From positions 9,694,001 through 9,758,000 of the forward strand of contig OW051493.1 of the NCBI GenBank assembly GCA_932521035.1: a stretch of 64,000 nt of DNA, given 5' to 3'. This document shows, piece after piece, positions 1-9,733 of this stretch. Position numbers and translations under genes: made by a program. The notes beneath the pieces are model-generated. The model searched no databases. It saw nothing but the letters and a program-made list of their open reading frames with translations, and had not been told where the DNA came from. The DNA is from Oscheius dolichura (taxonomy: Eukaryota; Nematoda; Chromadorea; Rhabditida; Rhabditidae). Position 1 is the stretch's first letter, and each line of letters begins with the position of its first letter.

Positions 1-225
1 GCCAGAAGGAGAAGATCAGTCTCCGTTCCCCGCGGTGTCCATTTTGATGCGGTTCTCTTCTTTTCCTTCTCTTTTTCTGATTTGATTAGACCCTTCTGAT
101 GGCGATTTATCGGCCGGAACACGATAGTTGTTTGTTTCAGTTCCCCCTTTTCTCTCCATTTTCTCCATTTTCGCTGTAATACGCACCAATCTTCTCCGCC
201 AGTACCGTCCGCCGCCACAGTCCAC

Positions 226-1280
226 ATGGGTACATTTCTAGTCTGGTCTCGATTTCAATTCCTTGTTCTGCTCTTTCCCCTCTATTCTACTGCCAGCTCC
301 GAACATGTCGGAGTCGTTGTCCAGCAGCAGAAGCGGCTAGAAGATATACGGTTAGCATCGAGGAATGAGACAAGCTGCGAAGACAATACCTTCAATTTAC
401 CCAGCTTCAAGTGCCCAGATGGGACCAAATGCCTCCTGCCGCATGCTGTCTGCAACGGGATAAAGGTACAGCACCCTCTAGAAACTGATAGGAACAAGTT
501 TTTGGGGTCAAATAAGTTTTACAAGCGTTTTTTGGCCTACTGCAGCTGCGCGGAATCTTGTGAATTTTATGAATTAGATATTCGGAATCAGCAGAAAATT
601 CTGAACACTTTGACATCAAAAACTTTGAAAAATACTTGAAACTCCAATTTTTAAAGCGGGTTTGGGTCATGGTAACCGCGCGCGCCTCGCGTAAACAGCA
701 GGCGTCCGTTGCTTGGCGTTGGACGAAATTCGCTGAATAAATTAGTCAACTTTATATGCATTTTTCTTCAATTTTTTGAAATTTTTATAATTTTTAAAGT
801 AGTTATTCATAATCAGCAGAAAATTCTGGATATTTCTGATATTTTTAGGACTGTCCGAGAGGAGAAGACGAGTCAAATTGCCCGCATCTTTGCCCAATTG
901 GAATGACCCAGTGTACTTCGAATACCGTCTGTATTCCGGTGGAGCTCAACTGTGACGGGAAGAATGATTGCCACGATGGGAGTGATGAACAATATTGCCC
1001 GTCAAGGATGTCGATTCCGTGGTTTTGGATCGGCCTGGCCGTTCTTTTCCTCATCTGTATTCTGGTTTTCATAACCGTCGGGAAGAACTGGTGCACTAAG
1101 AAGAATAACAGGCGCCGTCGCCCGCCACCACGTCCCAGGCCGGTGCAGACGGTCAAAACCACCAAGAAAAATCACTCGGTAAGATTTGGAAACGATAAAA
1201 TGGACTAAAAGAAACTATTTCAGAATGTACAAATACCAGATGCCAATAATGTCACCACAGTACTCGTCCGTGAAGAATAA
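226..1280 (+). CDS. Type I membrane protein with two LDL-receptor class A domains
   Basis: Three exons, 226-465, 849-1178 and 1224-1280, all in phase 0, encode about 208 residues. Residues 1-24 form a signal peptide. Two LDLa modules follow (about residues 61-95 and 96-131). The first is split by intron 1: it begins SFKCPDGTKCLLPHAVCNGI and resumes DCPRGEDESNC. The second ends CDGKNDCHDGSDEQYC, with the full Cys and acidic calcium-cage pattern. One transmembrane helix (SIPWFWIGLAVLFLICILVF) and a basic, proline-rich cytoplasmic tail complete the protein. LDLa modules bind calcium and ligands outside the cell; the partner here is unknown. Intron 1 holds repeat M3. AATAAA lies at 1301. The exon 2 join is well supported because it restores a complete LDLa module; no closer orthologue was recognised. 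Confidence 0.86.
466..848. repeat. M3 repeat in intron 1 of the LDLa gene
   Basis: The intron carries an M3 copy at about 665-835. It runs from GTAAACAGCAGGCGTCCGTT through GGACGAAATTCGCTGAATAA to a T-rich arm ending TTATTCATAATCAGCAG. A second, shorter match (TCGGAATCAGCAGAAAATTC) lies near 580-600. Related copies are at about 18840-19010, 29060-29180, 34390-34560, 37200-37310 and 56655-56830. Confidence 0.75.
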
Positions 1281-2418
1281 TCGCAGCGGAATAGACAAAA
1301 AATAAACTTTTAAAAGCAGCACCAGCGGGCCTTCAGCAGCCTACGACTGTCGTAACTCGACAACTTATCCGTTTCGACCTGTGACGACCTTTCCACTCTT
1401 CTGCCGACGACCGCCTGCGGCGGCCCCCGGGATTAAACATTTTTTATCCCTTTACCGTCGTACACTTTCCCATCGGACAGACAAACAAACAAACAGACAG
1501 ACAAACACCATTAATAAGGAGCACTTTAATAAGGGGGGATAACTTTATGAGTTTTTGGCTTTTCTATACCAACTTTGGTGTCATTCGAAAGAGCTCGTCG
1601 AGCTGGTCAAGAAGAACCAGTTCTCGCTGCCAGAGCTCTTCTTATGCACCACAACCAATTAACAAAAAGAATCAAGAACAAGTCCCTTTATTTCCGACAG
1701 TATTTATTATTGAAGCCAGTGGTTCCAGTCTTCCTTTCTTCATTTTCTAAGAAGCTTTAGTCTCTTGACGGTAGTTCACAGCGAACAGAGAAAAGACGTA
1801 TTGGAGTCGGTTTCCATCGGGTGAACGAGAACACAAGTGGAGAGGCGTGTAGAGGCGACCTTCCCAGGTTAGGGACTGGATACGAGTAGTGGCGAGAGAT
1901 GGATTACCCGGTCTTTTATACTGCTTCTAGTCCGGGAAATATCGGGTCTAGACGGGAATTCACACGAATCTGATAGAGGAATTCGTAAAAATGAAACCTG
2001 AATTTTTCTTCCCGGGCTTGGTCGAGGCGCCACGGACCACAACCTCAACTCGAATAGAAGTATGATAGCTCATTCGAAAGAGCTCGTCGAGCTGGTCAAG
2101 AAGAACCAGACCCCATCGCCAGAGCTCTTCTTATGCACCAAAACCAGCGCAAGAAAGAGAAATTGAAGATTTCAATTTTCGAAATTTCTTCCCCAGAATC
2201 TTCGGGGGCTCGACGCTTAGAAACCGCCTATTTGACCCGAATTTTCTGTTTTACTTCGTCCCTGGCGAAAAAGATCCGATAGAGAAATTCAGGGCGAAAA
2301 AGATTCAATTTTCCCGTCGATCCTTGTTGCTTCCAGTAAAATTAATGTTAATCCTTTTGTTAAATCCAGTCCATCCCATCTTCCATTCTCCAGTCATTAT
2401 TCTTTTGCTCCCTTCCCA
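1281..2418. other. Intergenic region, mostly M4 LTR-like repeat
   Basis: After the polyadenylation signal at 1301 there is a short AAACAGAC-type simple repeat near 1480-1506. The rest is dominated by M4 repeat sequence (about 1575-2300). No exon-like frame with splice signals was found. The promoter of the phosphatase gene must lie in the last part, but no specific site is recognisable. Confidence 0.6.
1655..2160 (-). mobile_element. M4 LTR-like element, minus orientation
   Basis: This block is the reverse complement of about 59265-59845, nearly identical over at least 300 bp. Read on the minus strand it has TATAAAAGACCGG near 1914, then about 200 bp downstream AATAAATACTGTCGGAAATAAA near 1690, the TATA-to-polyA order of an LTR. 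A ~70 bp direct repeat (reverse complement of AGAGCTCGTCGAGCTGGTCA) flanks it at about 1580-1650 and 2065-2140. No coding domains are present, so this would be a solo LTR or non-autonomous remnant. Family assignment is inferred from layout alone. Confidence 0.6.
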
Positions 2419-3744
2419 ATGGCGGAGCGCAGGAAAAGAGGCAGGACCGGCTTGCAGACTCTGGAGGTGCAGACGATGGACGAAGGCGAGGAGGCACCGA
2501 CGCCGAAGAAGGAAGACGTGATCAAGACGAGGCCAATCAAGAAGAAAGGAGCCACCGTGAGGGGCCGGAATACGATGTCGATGACTCCGAGCTTCGAGGA
2601 TTTCGTCAAATGGACCAAGAACCACGGAGTGGCCGGTCTGGGCCAGCTGTTTCGAAACAAATTGGCTCTGTCGCAGCCGGCCATGAAGCCGGCGCCGTCC
2701 TTCGAGGCGAACATGGACAAGAACCGCTTCCCGGATGTCATCTGCTTGGAGGCGACTCGTGTCAAATTGGAGAAGGAGAACCCGACCGATACCGACTATA
2801 TCCACGCCAACTACGTGAAATTCCCCGGCTACGATCGGCGCTACATCTGCACGCAGGGGCCGCTGCAGCATACGGTAGAAGACTTTTGGAGGATGGTCTG
2901 GCAGGAGAAGTCGCCAATTGTCGTCAATCTGACGTCGTGTTGCAAGCAGGAAAAAGGCCAGTCCGAGCCGAAGGGCCTCTGCTGGCAGTATTGGCCTCTT
3001 GCCGTAGGAAATCCGATGCAATGCGGGCGATTCTCGGTCATGACGAAGAAGGTCGACGAGGACTTGAAACTGAGCATCTACGTGATCGAGGTACTGCCGG
3101 AGGGATGCTCGAATTCGCATGTACTGCGTCTGATCCATGCGACCGAATGGCCGGATAAGGGCGTCATGAGGACCCGCTACATTCTCAAGCTGATCAAGCA
3201 GATCTATCTGGCCGACACCCTGGCACCCAAGGAGCCTATTATTATTCATTGCGGCGCGGGAATTGGAAGAACAGGTAGCCTTTTTTTTAGTCATTATTGA
3301 GTGTTAGAAAAAAAAAGCAAAAAATTTAGCCGCGGCAGGGATCGAACCCGCGAAGTTTTACTTTCGCGCGCGCTACAACGTAATGGGCCATTGGACATAA
3401 GGGCCACGGCGTCGGAATTGGCTCTAAATCTTATTTTTTCAGGCACCCTGGTACTGATTGACTACACGCTCTTCCGCCTTACCCGCTTGGGCAAGTTCCA
3501 CGATCTGGAGGGCTCGTTCGCCCTGCTCCGTATGCAGAGGGCCTCGTCCATCCAGCAAGAAGGCCAATTCGTTTATATCGTGGTGACGATTTTTCGCTAC
3601 ATCGCTTTGGCCGTCCGAACTCCGGCGCTGTTGGCATTGGCTGATGAGCTGAACGAGCAGTTCAAGAAGGCCTATCCTCAGCCGGAGAAGCAGCCGACTC
3701 CGACTCCGACCCCGACGTCGGAACCGGAAACCAAGCAGAAGTAG
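2419..3744 (+). CDS. Non-receptor protein tyrosine phosphatase (nematode-type)
   Basis: Two exons, 2419-3274 and 3443-3744, joined in phase 1, give 385 residues: a basic N-terminal tail followed by one classical PTP domain, cytoplasmic or nuclear with no signal peptide. Visible motifs are the pTyr-recognition loop KNRFPDV (usually KNRY), CTQGPL, the WPD loop TEWPDKG with its general-acid Asp, the P-loop HCGAGIGRTG with nucleophile Cys and Arg, and the Q-loop MQRASSIQQEGQF. It should hydrolyse phosphotyrosine. The first P-loop Ser of HCSAG is Gly and the KNRY Tyr is Phe, which may alter activity. The intron falls inside the P-loop and consists largely of a tRNA-like SINE. The C-terminus is a Pro/Thr-repeat tail. 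Polyadenylation signal at 3757. It resembles the large nematode PTP expansion; orthology was not resolved. Confidence 0.94.
3275..3442 (-). repeat. tRNA-like SINE occupying the phosphatase intron
   Basis: The 168 bp intron contains, on the minus strand, a tRNA-like body of about 75 bp (3335-3410). A B-box-like GGGTTCGATCC lies at 3338-3348 (seen on + as GGGATCGAACCC), and an A-box-like stretch lies near GGCCATTACGTTG. The same body occurs at 46583-46675 and, inverted, at 46735-46800. Confidence 0.6.
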
Positions 3745-4019
3745 ACGAGACAGTATAATAAACAGTATGAGCAAATCGAAAAAGCTTGTCTTTTTATTAT
3801 TATTGTTATTTATTAGCCCGTCTAGAGGCGCCAAGCCTTTTCCCATTGACCCCCTTCTTCTTCTTGATCAGAAACCCTAAGATTTCTATGATTTTTAGAC
3901 ACTTTACCAGACAATTTTAGTATCAAAATGTAGCCCAGAAAATTCTCTACAAGAGCATATTTTATATTATTCATCATCTAAATTTAAAGAAATGTGAGGT
4001 TAAAAACGGTACAGTTCCC

Positions 4020-4122
4020 ATGGCGCGCCCAGTTGGTGTATTGCAAAACGGCGCGGCTGTCCGATCTGCCAAGTCACGCTCTGTGACGGTCGTTAGTCTT
4101 TGGTTCGATTCCTGTCGCTTAT
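4020..4122 (+). repeat. tRNA-derived SINE-like element
   Basis: It has a perfect B-box GGTTCGATTCC at 4102-4112 and, about 50 bp upstream, an A-box-like TGCCAAGTCACG, followed by a pyrimidine-rich tail. The body does not fold into a standard cloverleaf by eye and lacks a clear anticodon arm, so a functional tRNA is unlikely. Confidence 0.45.
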
Positions 4123-4529
4123 TTTCTCTTTTGCTTTTAATTTTGTCACTGTTATCTGGAAAGAAATCGTAAAAACAGTTGTCAAAGACAGTTTTACTAA
4201 TACAAATAGTGATAGAGAGAGAGAAAATGGACACGTATAGTACACACAGACACGATTTTGGTGGCTTTTTTGGATTAAAATAGATTAAGTATATGCACGC
4301 GTTATTGTTTTGTGGGGGTGGGGAATCCCGGCAAAGAAAGACCGTACCAGAATCTGGAGAGGCTGTTTTCCTCGTTTTAAATTTCGCGGGGGATCAACAG
4401 CTATTGACGAGAGAATGAGAAGGACAAAAAAGACTCGAAGTTGGCTGATTAGCTGAAAGAAAAATGGGGAAGTTTCAAAAAAGGGGACGACTCTGTAACC
4501 AATTTGGGGGAAGAGGAGGAGGGGGCGCA

Positions 4530-4850
4530 CCGGGTCCGGGCCAGTATGGCGCATTTTCGGGGAGGCGCGCCAGCTTTGCGCTTTTTCGGTGCAATACTTC
4601 TATAATCTTTGGCATAGTGTAATTAGTCAATTTGGGCTATTGCGCCGAAAAAGCGCAAAGCAGGAACGTTTCCCCAAGCAAACTCAAATTTGCGCCAGTA
4701 AGGCGCATTTTCGGGGGAAGCGCGCCAACTTTGCGCTTTTTTGATGCAGTGGGCAAAATAATTACAGTATGCCAAATATTGTAGAACTCTTACACCGAAA
4801 AAGTGGAAAGCAGGCGCGCGCGCACCAGAAATGCGCCTTACTGATCTGGA
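4530..4850. repeat. M1 palindromic MITE doublet
   Basis: Two head-to-tail M1 copies lie at about 4530-4695 and 4693-4850. Each begins GGCCAGTAAGGCGCATTTTC, continues AGCTTTGCGCTTTTTCGGTG, has an AT-rich centre (TATTTGGCATACTGTAATTA type) and then the reverse complement of the first half. This would form a long hairpin in single-stranded DNA or RNA. No transposase is encoded. Confidence 0.8.
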
Positions 4851-5174
4851 AGCTGTGTGGCACCCTATGGATGATCGTTAGACGACCTGAGGATATAGGG
4901 TATACGGTATATTGTAATGTACATATTGCAACGAGTGTCGACGAGGCGGGTGACCAGTTTAGAAGAGAAATTTCGTTTTGTAAAATAAAGCTAAAGGTCA
5001 GCGGGACAGAGAAAATGCAATGGACTAGATTCAATCGGAAGAGAGACTCGAGATGGGAAAAACTGAATCAGGGAAAGAGGCGGGAAGAGGTAGAACCGGA
5101 AGAGTTATGTTACCTTGTTACAAAGAGAAGGGGAAGGGTACTGTATATAGGGGAACAGGGAGGGATGGATAGAC

Positions 5175-7302
5175 TTAGGCCTCCAGGATGAGAGGCTGGT
5201 TACGGTAGTGGTGATGGTGGTCGACGTGGTTGCGACGGCTGGGAGGGAACCAGTGGCGGATACACCACTCGATCAGGTAGGCCAGGGCGATGTAGGCTCC
5301 GGTCAAGACGCACAGGATCACAAGGTACTCGATTATCTGAAATAGGGGATTTTAAAAAGAGCTACAGTAATCTATGTGGGTTCAAACGGATTTTCGGGTC
5401 GGAAAAATGAGATTGGGGCCCAAGGAAGGAACTAAAAGTTGCCAATACCGGACTGAGGACTATGAATTGATTACAGGATCGAATTGTGAAGGATCTTGAC
5501 TTTCAAAACTACTGACCACCCGTTTCTGAGATCAAGAAATCCAGAATCCTGAGTCATCCGGAGGATAAAGGGGGTTTCCCGGCATCTCCTCGGGGAAGGC
5601 AGGCGGGCGATAGGATTTTGAGGCTTCGAAGAATTGGGACTTTATGAGCCGTGACTGGGGAAGTGAAATTTGATCCTTTTACAATTTATAGGGTATTTTT
5701 TCTGTTCATAATGAAGGCCCCTGGACTCCTCGGCTCCCCCGGCCCGACCTTAGATGTTCCAGACCTATAGTAAACCATGAAAGCCTCCAGGCCTTCTGGA
5801 CAAGAAAAGAAACTAGAGTCTTTTGGCTCAGCTCGGGCACCTCCTTCAATTGTGGAGGTCCAAGTCGGGTTCTTTGAACTTTTGGTTCATTTGGGATTGC
5901 CAAAGATGGGAGTTTTGGGTCCTACAGCGGCCTTATGTCTTACAAATTTTAAAAACCGGGTTCTATGGTTTGTAACCGAGAGGTCATTATCCGTTGATCC
6001 CGCTCCAGGCTCCAGCTCCATGTTTCGCCGGTTTCTCCACGTTTTTCCCTCTTTCCCATCCCCTTCCCCCTTTGGATTGCCCCCCCCCCCCCCCCCCAAT
6101 TTTTCTGACCCAAAAACCCAACCACAAAGAAGAAAGGATCCTCTCGACTGACCTTGACAGGGAAGAGCGACTTAATGATGATATCCGAACACCTGGTGAC
6201 ATTATCGCCCCTCGGCTGAATGGAACAGATCAATTCGCTCTGGAACGGGTTGACATCCACCACCCGGCTGGCGGCATTCAGTGCATTCTGTCCAAATTGG
6301 ATAATACTTCCGGCGACGAGGCGACGAGCCGCCAGGAGACAGGGCAACGCGATGAAGGCACACAGATCAACGACCCGAATCTGAAAATCCGAATTTTCGA
6401 TACAGAAAAAGGTCATGAGAACCCAGCGGGAGGTCTCAAGCGGATTATAGTCACTTACCAAAGCCTTGGCGACCTTGTTCAGACGGTGGTCCTCAGCCAG
6501 GAGCAGGAGGAAGGCCGTCGTGGCGAGACTGGCACACATTGCACCGACGGTAATCCAGAGGTTCTTCTTGTAATCGATCAGAGCACGCATAATGAAACGG
6601 ACAGCGGCCACGTCGACCATGTGGGAGTCCTTGATGGATGAGACGTTCTCCTCTATCTGGATTGGCCTCATTTTGGGACTATATTGGCTATGGAGGAATT
6701 TTGGTCCGTGGAAATCGAAAATGAAAAAGCCAAAAATTTAGATCAAATTGACTGCGTAGCTCGTTTGAAAGTCAGAAAAGGAATAATTTTAGGGTATATT
6801 GACCGCGTAGAACGTTTAGTACGCAGCTAAATCCAGAGAATCCTTATTTTTTGAGAAATTGGACTGGAAAGGATCTTTGATCCCTGGGAAACGAGTCAAA
6901 ATCTGAGAAAACCAATATTCTGGATAGAATTGACTGCGTAGCTCGTTTAATACTCACTTAAATTGTTTTAAATAGACCAACCTGCTGTTCGAGACCCTCA
7001 TAAGCTCGGAAGGAAGTGATAAACGGATTCAGATAGCAGACATGGACCAGAGCGAGGAACATAAGGCAGAAGAGCTTGAGGATATGAGATCGGAGAACCT
7101 AAGCCCATCGTTTTTTATTCTATTTCACTGCGTAGAGCGTTAAATACTCAGTCTAATAGTCTAAAAAACTAACAATATTGCCAAGAAGGACCCGTTGAGT
7201 GAGCGACGCCTTCTGGGGAAGGGGCTCGTCCGGCAGCCAGAGCTGATCTTCCGTGGGAAGAGCCGTCAGCTTCGGATCGGTCTTGAGAAGAAGGGAAGGC
7301 AT
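5175..7302 (-). CDS. Four-helix membrane protein of unknown function
   Basis: Five minus-strand exons, 7302-7174, 7098-6982, 6656-6459, 6380-6153 and 5336-5175, all in phase 0, give 277 residues. It starts MPSLLLKTDPKLTALPTEDQ. Four hydrophobic segments are evident: LKLFCLMFLALVHVCYL (about 51-67), WITVGAMCASLATTAFLLLL (116-135), VVDLCAFIALPCLLAARRL (151-169) and IIEYLVILCVLTGAYIALAY (225-244). The fourth is followed by a His-rich cytoplasmic tail (HVDHHHHYRNQ). A loop between helices 3 and 4 holds two Cys and an N-glycosylation sequon (NVT). The acceptor of exon 3 (CCAATCCAG at 6657) is weak but is the one that keeps the frame; an alternative start at 6671 would drop exons 1-2. No family was recognised. 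Introns 1 and 2 carry a repeated ACTGCGTAGCTCGTTT motif. Confidence 0.75.
6080..6098 (+). repeat. Poly-C homopolymer run
   Basis: A run of about 17 C on the plus strand (poly-G on the transcribed strand) lies inside intron 4 of the four-helix protein gene. A run of this length is liable to slippage and assembly length error. Confidence 0.9.
6748..7152. repeat. Four dispersed copies of a GACTGCGTAGCTCGTTT motif
   Basis: Copies lie at about 6748-6769, 6798-6817 (GACCGCGTAGAACGTTT), 6929-6955 (followed by AATACTCA) and 7126-7150 (CACTGCGTAGAGCGTTAAAT). Three are in intron 2 and one in intron 1 of the membrane protein gene. They share orientation and lie about 50, 130 and 195 bp apart. Confidence 0.7.
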
Positions 7303-9540
7303 TCTGAAGCAAGGGATTACTGTATTCTAAAAATTAAGAGGAAGGGGAAGAGCAGGTGGTCACAAGCCCCCGGCTGACAACCAGCTGATCATGGGGCACC
7401 CGGCCGGCCGAGGAGGGAACGCGCGTCAACAGAGCAGACACACTGTGTGTGTGTGTGTGTTTTCTCCATATTGTCACGTGAAGACCCTCGGGAAAATAGA
7501 CCGAGAACTCTCTTTCGTAACCCCGTTCTTTAAATGGCAGGGAACGGAGCTTTTTTTATCCGTCTGGTGGAAGATAAACATCTTTTTTTGGCAGGGGAGA
7601 GTCTGGGGCAGGAGATCAAAGGTCAACCGCTACAGAAAGGCGGCAATTAGAGGAAAATTGCCTAGATGACGAGAGGTTTTAATTATTAAAATTATTAATA
7701 TTTAGTTTAATAGCTGAAAAATAGTCTTATCTATTAGGCTGGGGTCAGATTTTTCAGGAAATTGAAGAATTAGAGGGTCTGATAAGAGAAGAACCCGAGG
7801 AAGGCGCGGCGCGCGTTCTTGGAAAATATTGAGCAGTAAACTCTGTTGAATAAGAAAAAGCCAAAAAAAATGGTACTAAAAGTGAAATTTCATGAGTTCT
7901 AGGCGCGATAAGGCGAGGTAAGCGGCGCGCCCCCAATGAGGAGGGCTCCTCCCCCTTCCCGGCCTATTTTCATCTATTTTCCCCCGCCTGGGGACTAAAA
8001 ATAAAAATATGATGAGAAAAAAGCTGCCTGGCAATGGAAATAGGAACAGGTTCAGTATATTTGGTTGGTCATTTTTCTCCTGATTCAACCAGGAAGCCAG
8101 CTGGGAGGAAGAGGGGGAGGCAGCGAATGAGACATGACTGACTGTACACTGAAAACCGTGGGGGGTGGCTATGATTCATCTGAGTTGTTGATCAAAATAG
8201 AATTATTTATGTTTATTGGGATGTTCGTTGACGAATTTTCTCGAGGAAGGGTGATGAAATCCTCTAGAAAACGCAGGGGAGGGCAAATGACAGGGAAAGA
8301 GATAAGCAAGAGGTCAAAAGGAGGGGAAAACAGTTAGCTTCACAAGTATTTCTCGTGACGAGGAGAAGGAGAAGGAGGATAGTTTAAAGTGGGGGATATG
8401 TGTTCATTTATTTAAGAAATAGAAGAAGAATGAGGCAGTTGGTTGACTGGATATCCCATGGACAGGAAATGGAACGCGAAACGGAACGGAACGCGCGTGC
8501 CGGCCCTCCTTCGAGTAATGAAAGCGCGCGTTCGTTTCAAGAGCCTAGCTCGATTCCCCGGGGCCATGATAGCTTTAAAAATAAAAGTCGAAGAGCGGCA
8601 CTTCAATTAAAAGTTATAAAAACGGTGAGGGACCTGAATTTCTGGAGCATGGAGTCCAGAAAGCGGCGCGTCGGTGGACTGTCCCCCCTTGTTTGAGGCG
8701 CGCTTCTTTTTTAGGACTTTTGCTGGGATCTCAAGGGCCGTTACAGTTCCAACTGGGAGAATTTAACGAAAGAAGGAAACTGTTAGGAGCCATAATTTCC
8801 CATGGGCACGTCCCGAAACGGCCGCGCATGAGAGCCGTTCCTCCTGAAATCTACGCGTTCGCTTTAGGACCATTTTCTTAAAATTCCAGGTCTGTCAAGA
8901 GTAAAAATCGTTGGCGAAGCGAAAGAGAGAGACAGAGAGAGATTTGGAGCGTCAGTGGATGCCTTGTGCCCCCTCTACCCCCCTCCGCTCGGGGCCTAAT
9001 GGTGCAGCAGTCGGTCAAGGTCGACGAAAACGGCTCCGAAGCGCTCTCTCTCTCCCTCCCTCTCGTATGGGATACGATAAAAAGCCTATAAATAAACGGG
9101 GAGAATACTGTTTTCACTCTTCTTCTTAAAAACTCAGGAGCAAATAAACAATCCTCCTCCCGGATGGCGTTCTCCTGAGGGGAAGACGGGAGGACTACAG
9201 TAATCTGGACGGGGACGGCAGGAAAACAAGAAGGACACGGCATAAACTCGCCCTTTTTTGCAGGAATTTTGCAGAATTTGGACTGTTTTTCCCTAAAACT
9301 AGGAGGAACATGAAAAAATTCTGGTCTAGGACCAATTTCAAGGATCCTCTGGCTGCCAAAGAGGACTGGGATCAAAATTGGCGGGACGTTCTTTGGAAAG
9401 AGTGGAACAGTGGGGTTCGATTAATCGTGAACAGAGATAAATAGCACCTATCCTTCTTGGAATTCAGTCGAAAAGGACAGGACCCCGACTGAGAGAAGAG
9501 GATGAGGGAGGACAAGGAGAAGAGGATGGATTGCCTGGTT
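7303..9540. other. Long non-coding spacer, low-complexity
   Basis: No exon with convincing splice signals or family resemblance was seen. It contains a (GT)n run at about 7443-7462, GA-rich tracts near 8915-8945 and CT-rich tracts near 9045-9065. Several open frames on both strands overlap one another, as expected for GC-rich low-complexity DNA. Upstream control of the membrane protein gene (start 7302, minus) probably lies at its left edge. Confidence 0.5.
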
Positions 9541-9733
9541 ACCAATAGTGGCAACCGATGGCCGTACCAGTCATTGCCTGGAGAAGGCAGTGTCCCTTGG
9601 CTACCGTATCCCAGTGGGCCAGAAGAGCTTCCGCCCTTTCCAGGAGGCTTCTCCGGATCGTCTCCATCCCTGTTTTTGGAGGAAAATGGGTCATAGGGAA
9701 CTTTGGGAAAGGATTTTGTGAATGTGGTCCCAA
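9541..9733 (-). CDS. Possible small ORF or terminal exon, unassigned
   Basis: A 64-codon minus-strand frame starts at 9733. Its last 43 codons (from METIRRSLLERAEALL to GHCLLQAMTGTAIGCHYW) have a helix-like, protein-like composition. An acceptor-like AAAACAG lies just before GGATGG near 9683, so it could be a terminal exon. Two plus-strand frames are also open across the same bases, which weakens the case. No family was recognised. Confidence 0.22.

Larger units (their letters stand above)
3745..5174. other. Intergenic region with SINE and M1 doublet
   Basis: This convergent spacer lies between the phosphatase and the four-helix membrane protein gene. It contains a tRNA-like element (about 4020-4120) and two adjacent M1 palindromes (about 4530-4850). 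The 140-codon open frame at 4769-5191 is read-through of the M1 repeat and is not called as a gene. The remainder shows nothing recognisable. Confidence 0.6.

Noticed and set aside
2305-3294. 329-codon minus-strand open frame across the phosphatase
   Set aside because: It is antisense to the PTP domain, which has all family motifs on the plus strand; the frame is a shadow of biased codon use.
4570-4590. Resemblance of the M1 core AGCTTTGCGC to the 5' end of U4 snRNA
   Set aside because: Only about ten bases match, the rest differs, and the element is a palindromic MITE.
4769-5191. 140-codon plus-strand open frame
   Set aside because: It starts inside an M1 repeat and ends over the antisense terminal exon of the membrane protein gene.
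5994-6641. 215-codon plus-strand open frame
   Set aside because: It overlaps exons 3 and 4 of the membrane protein gene in antisense and runs across the poly-C tract.
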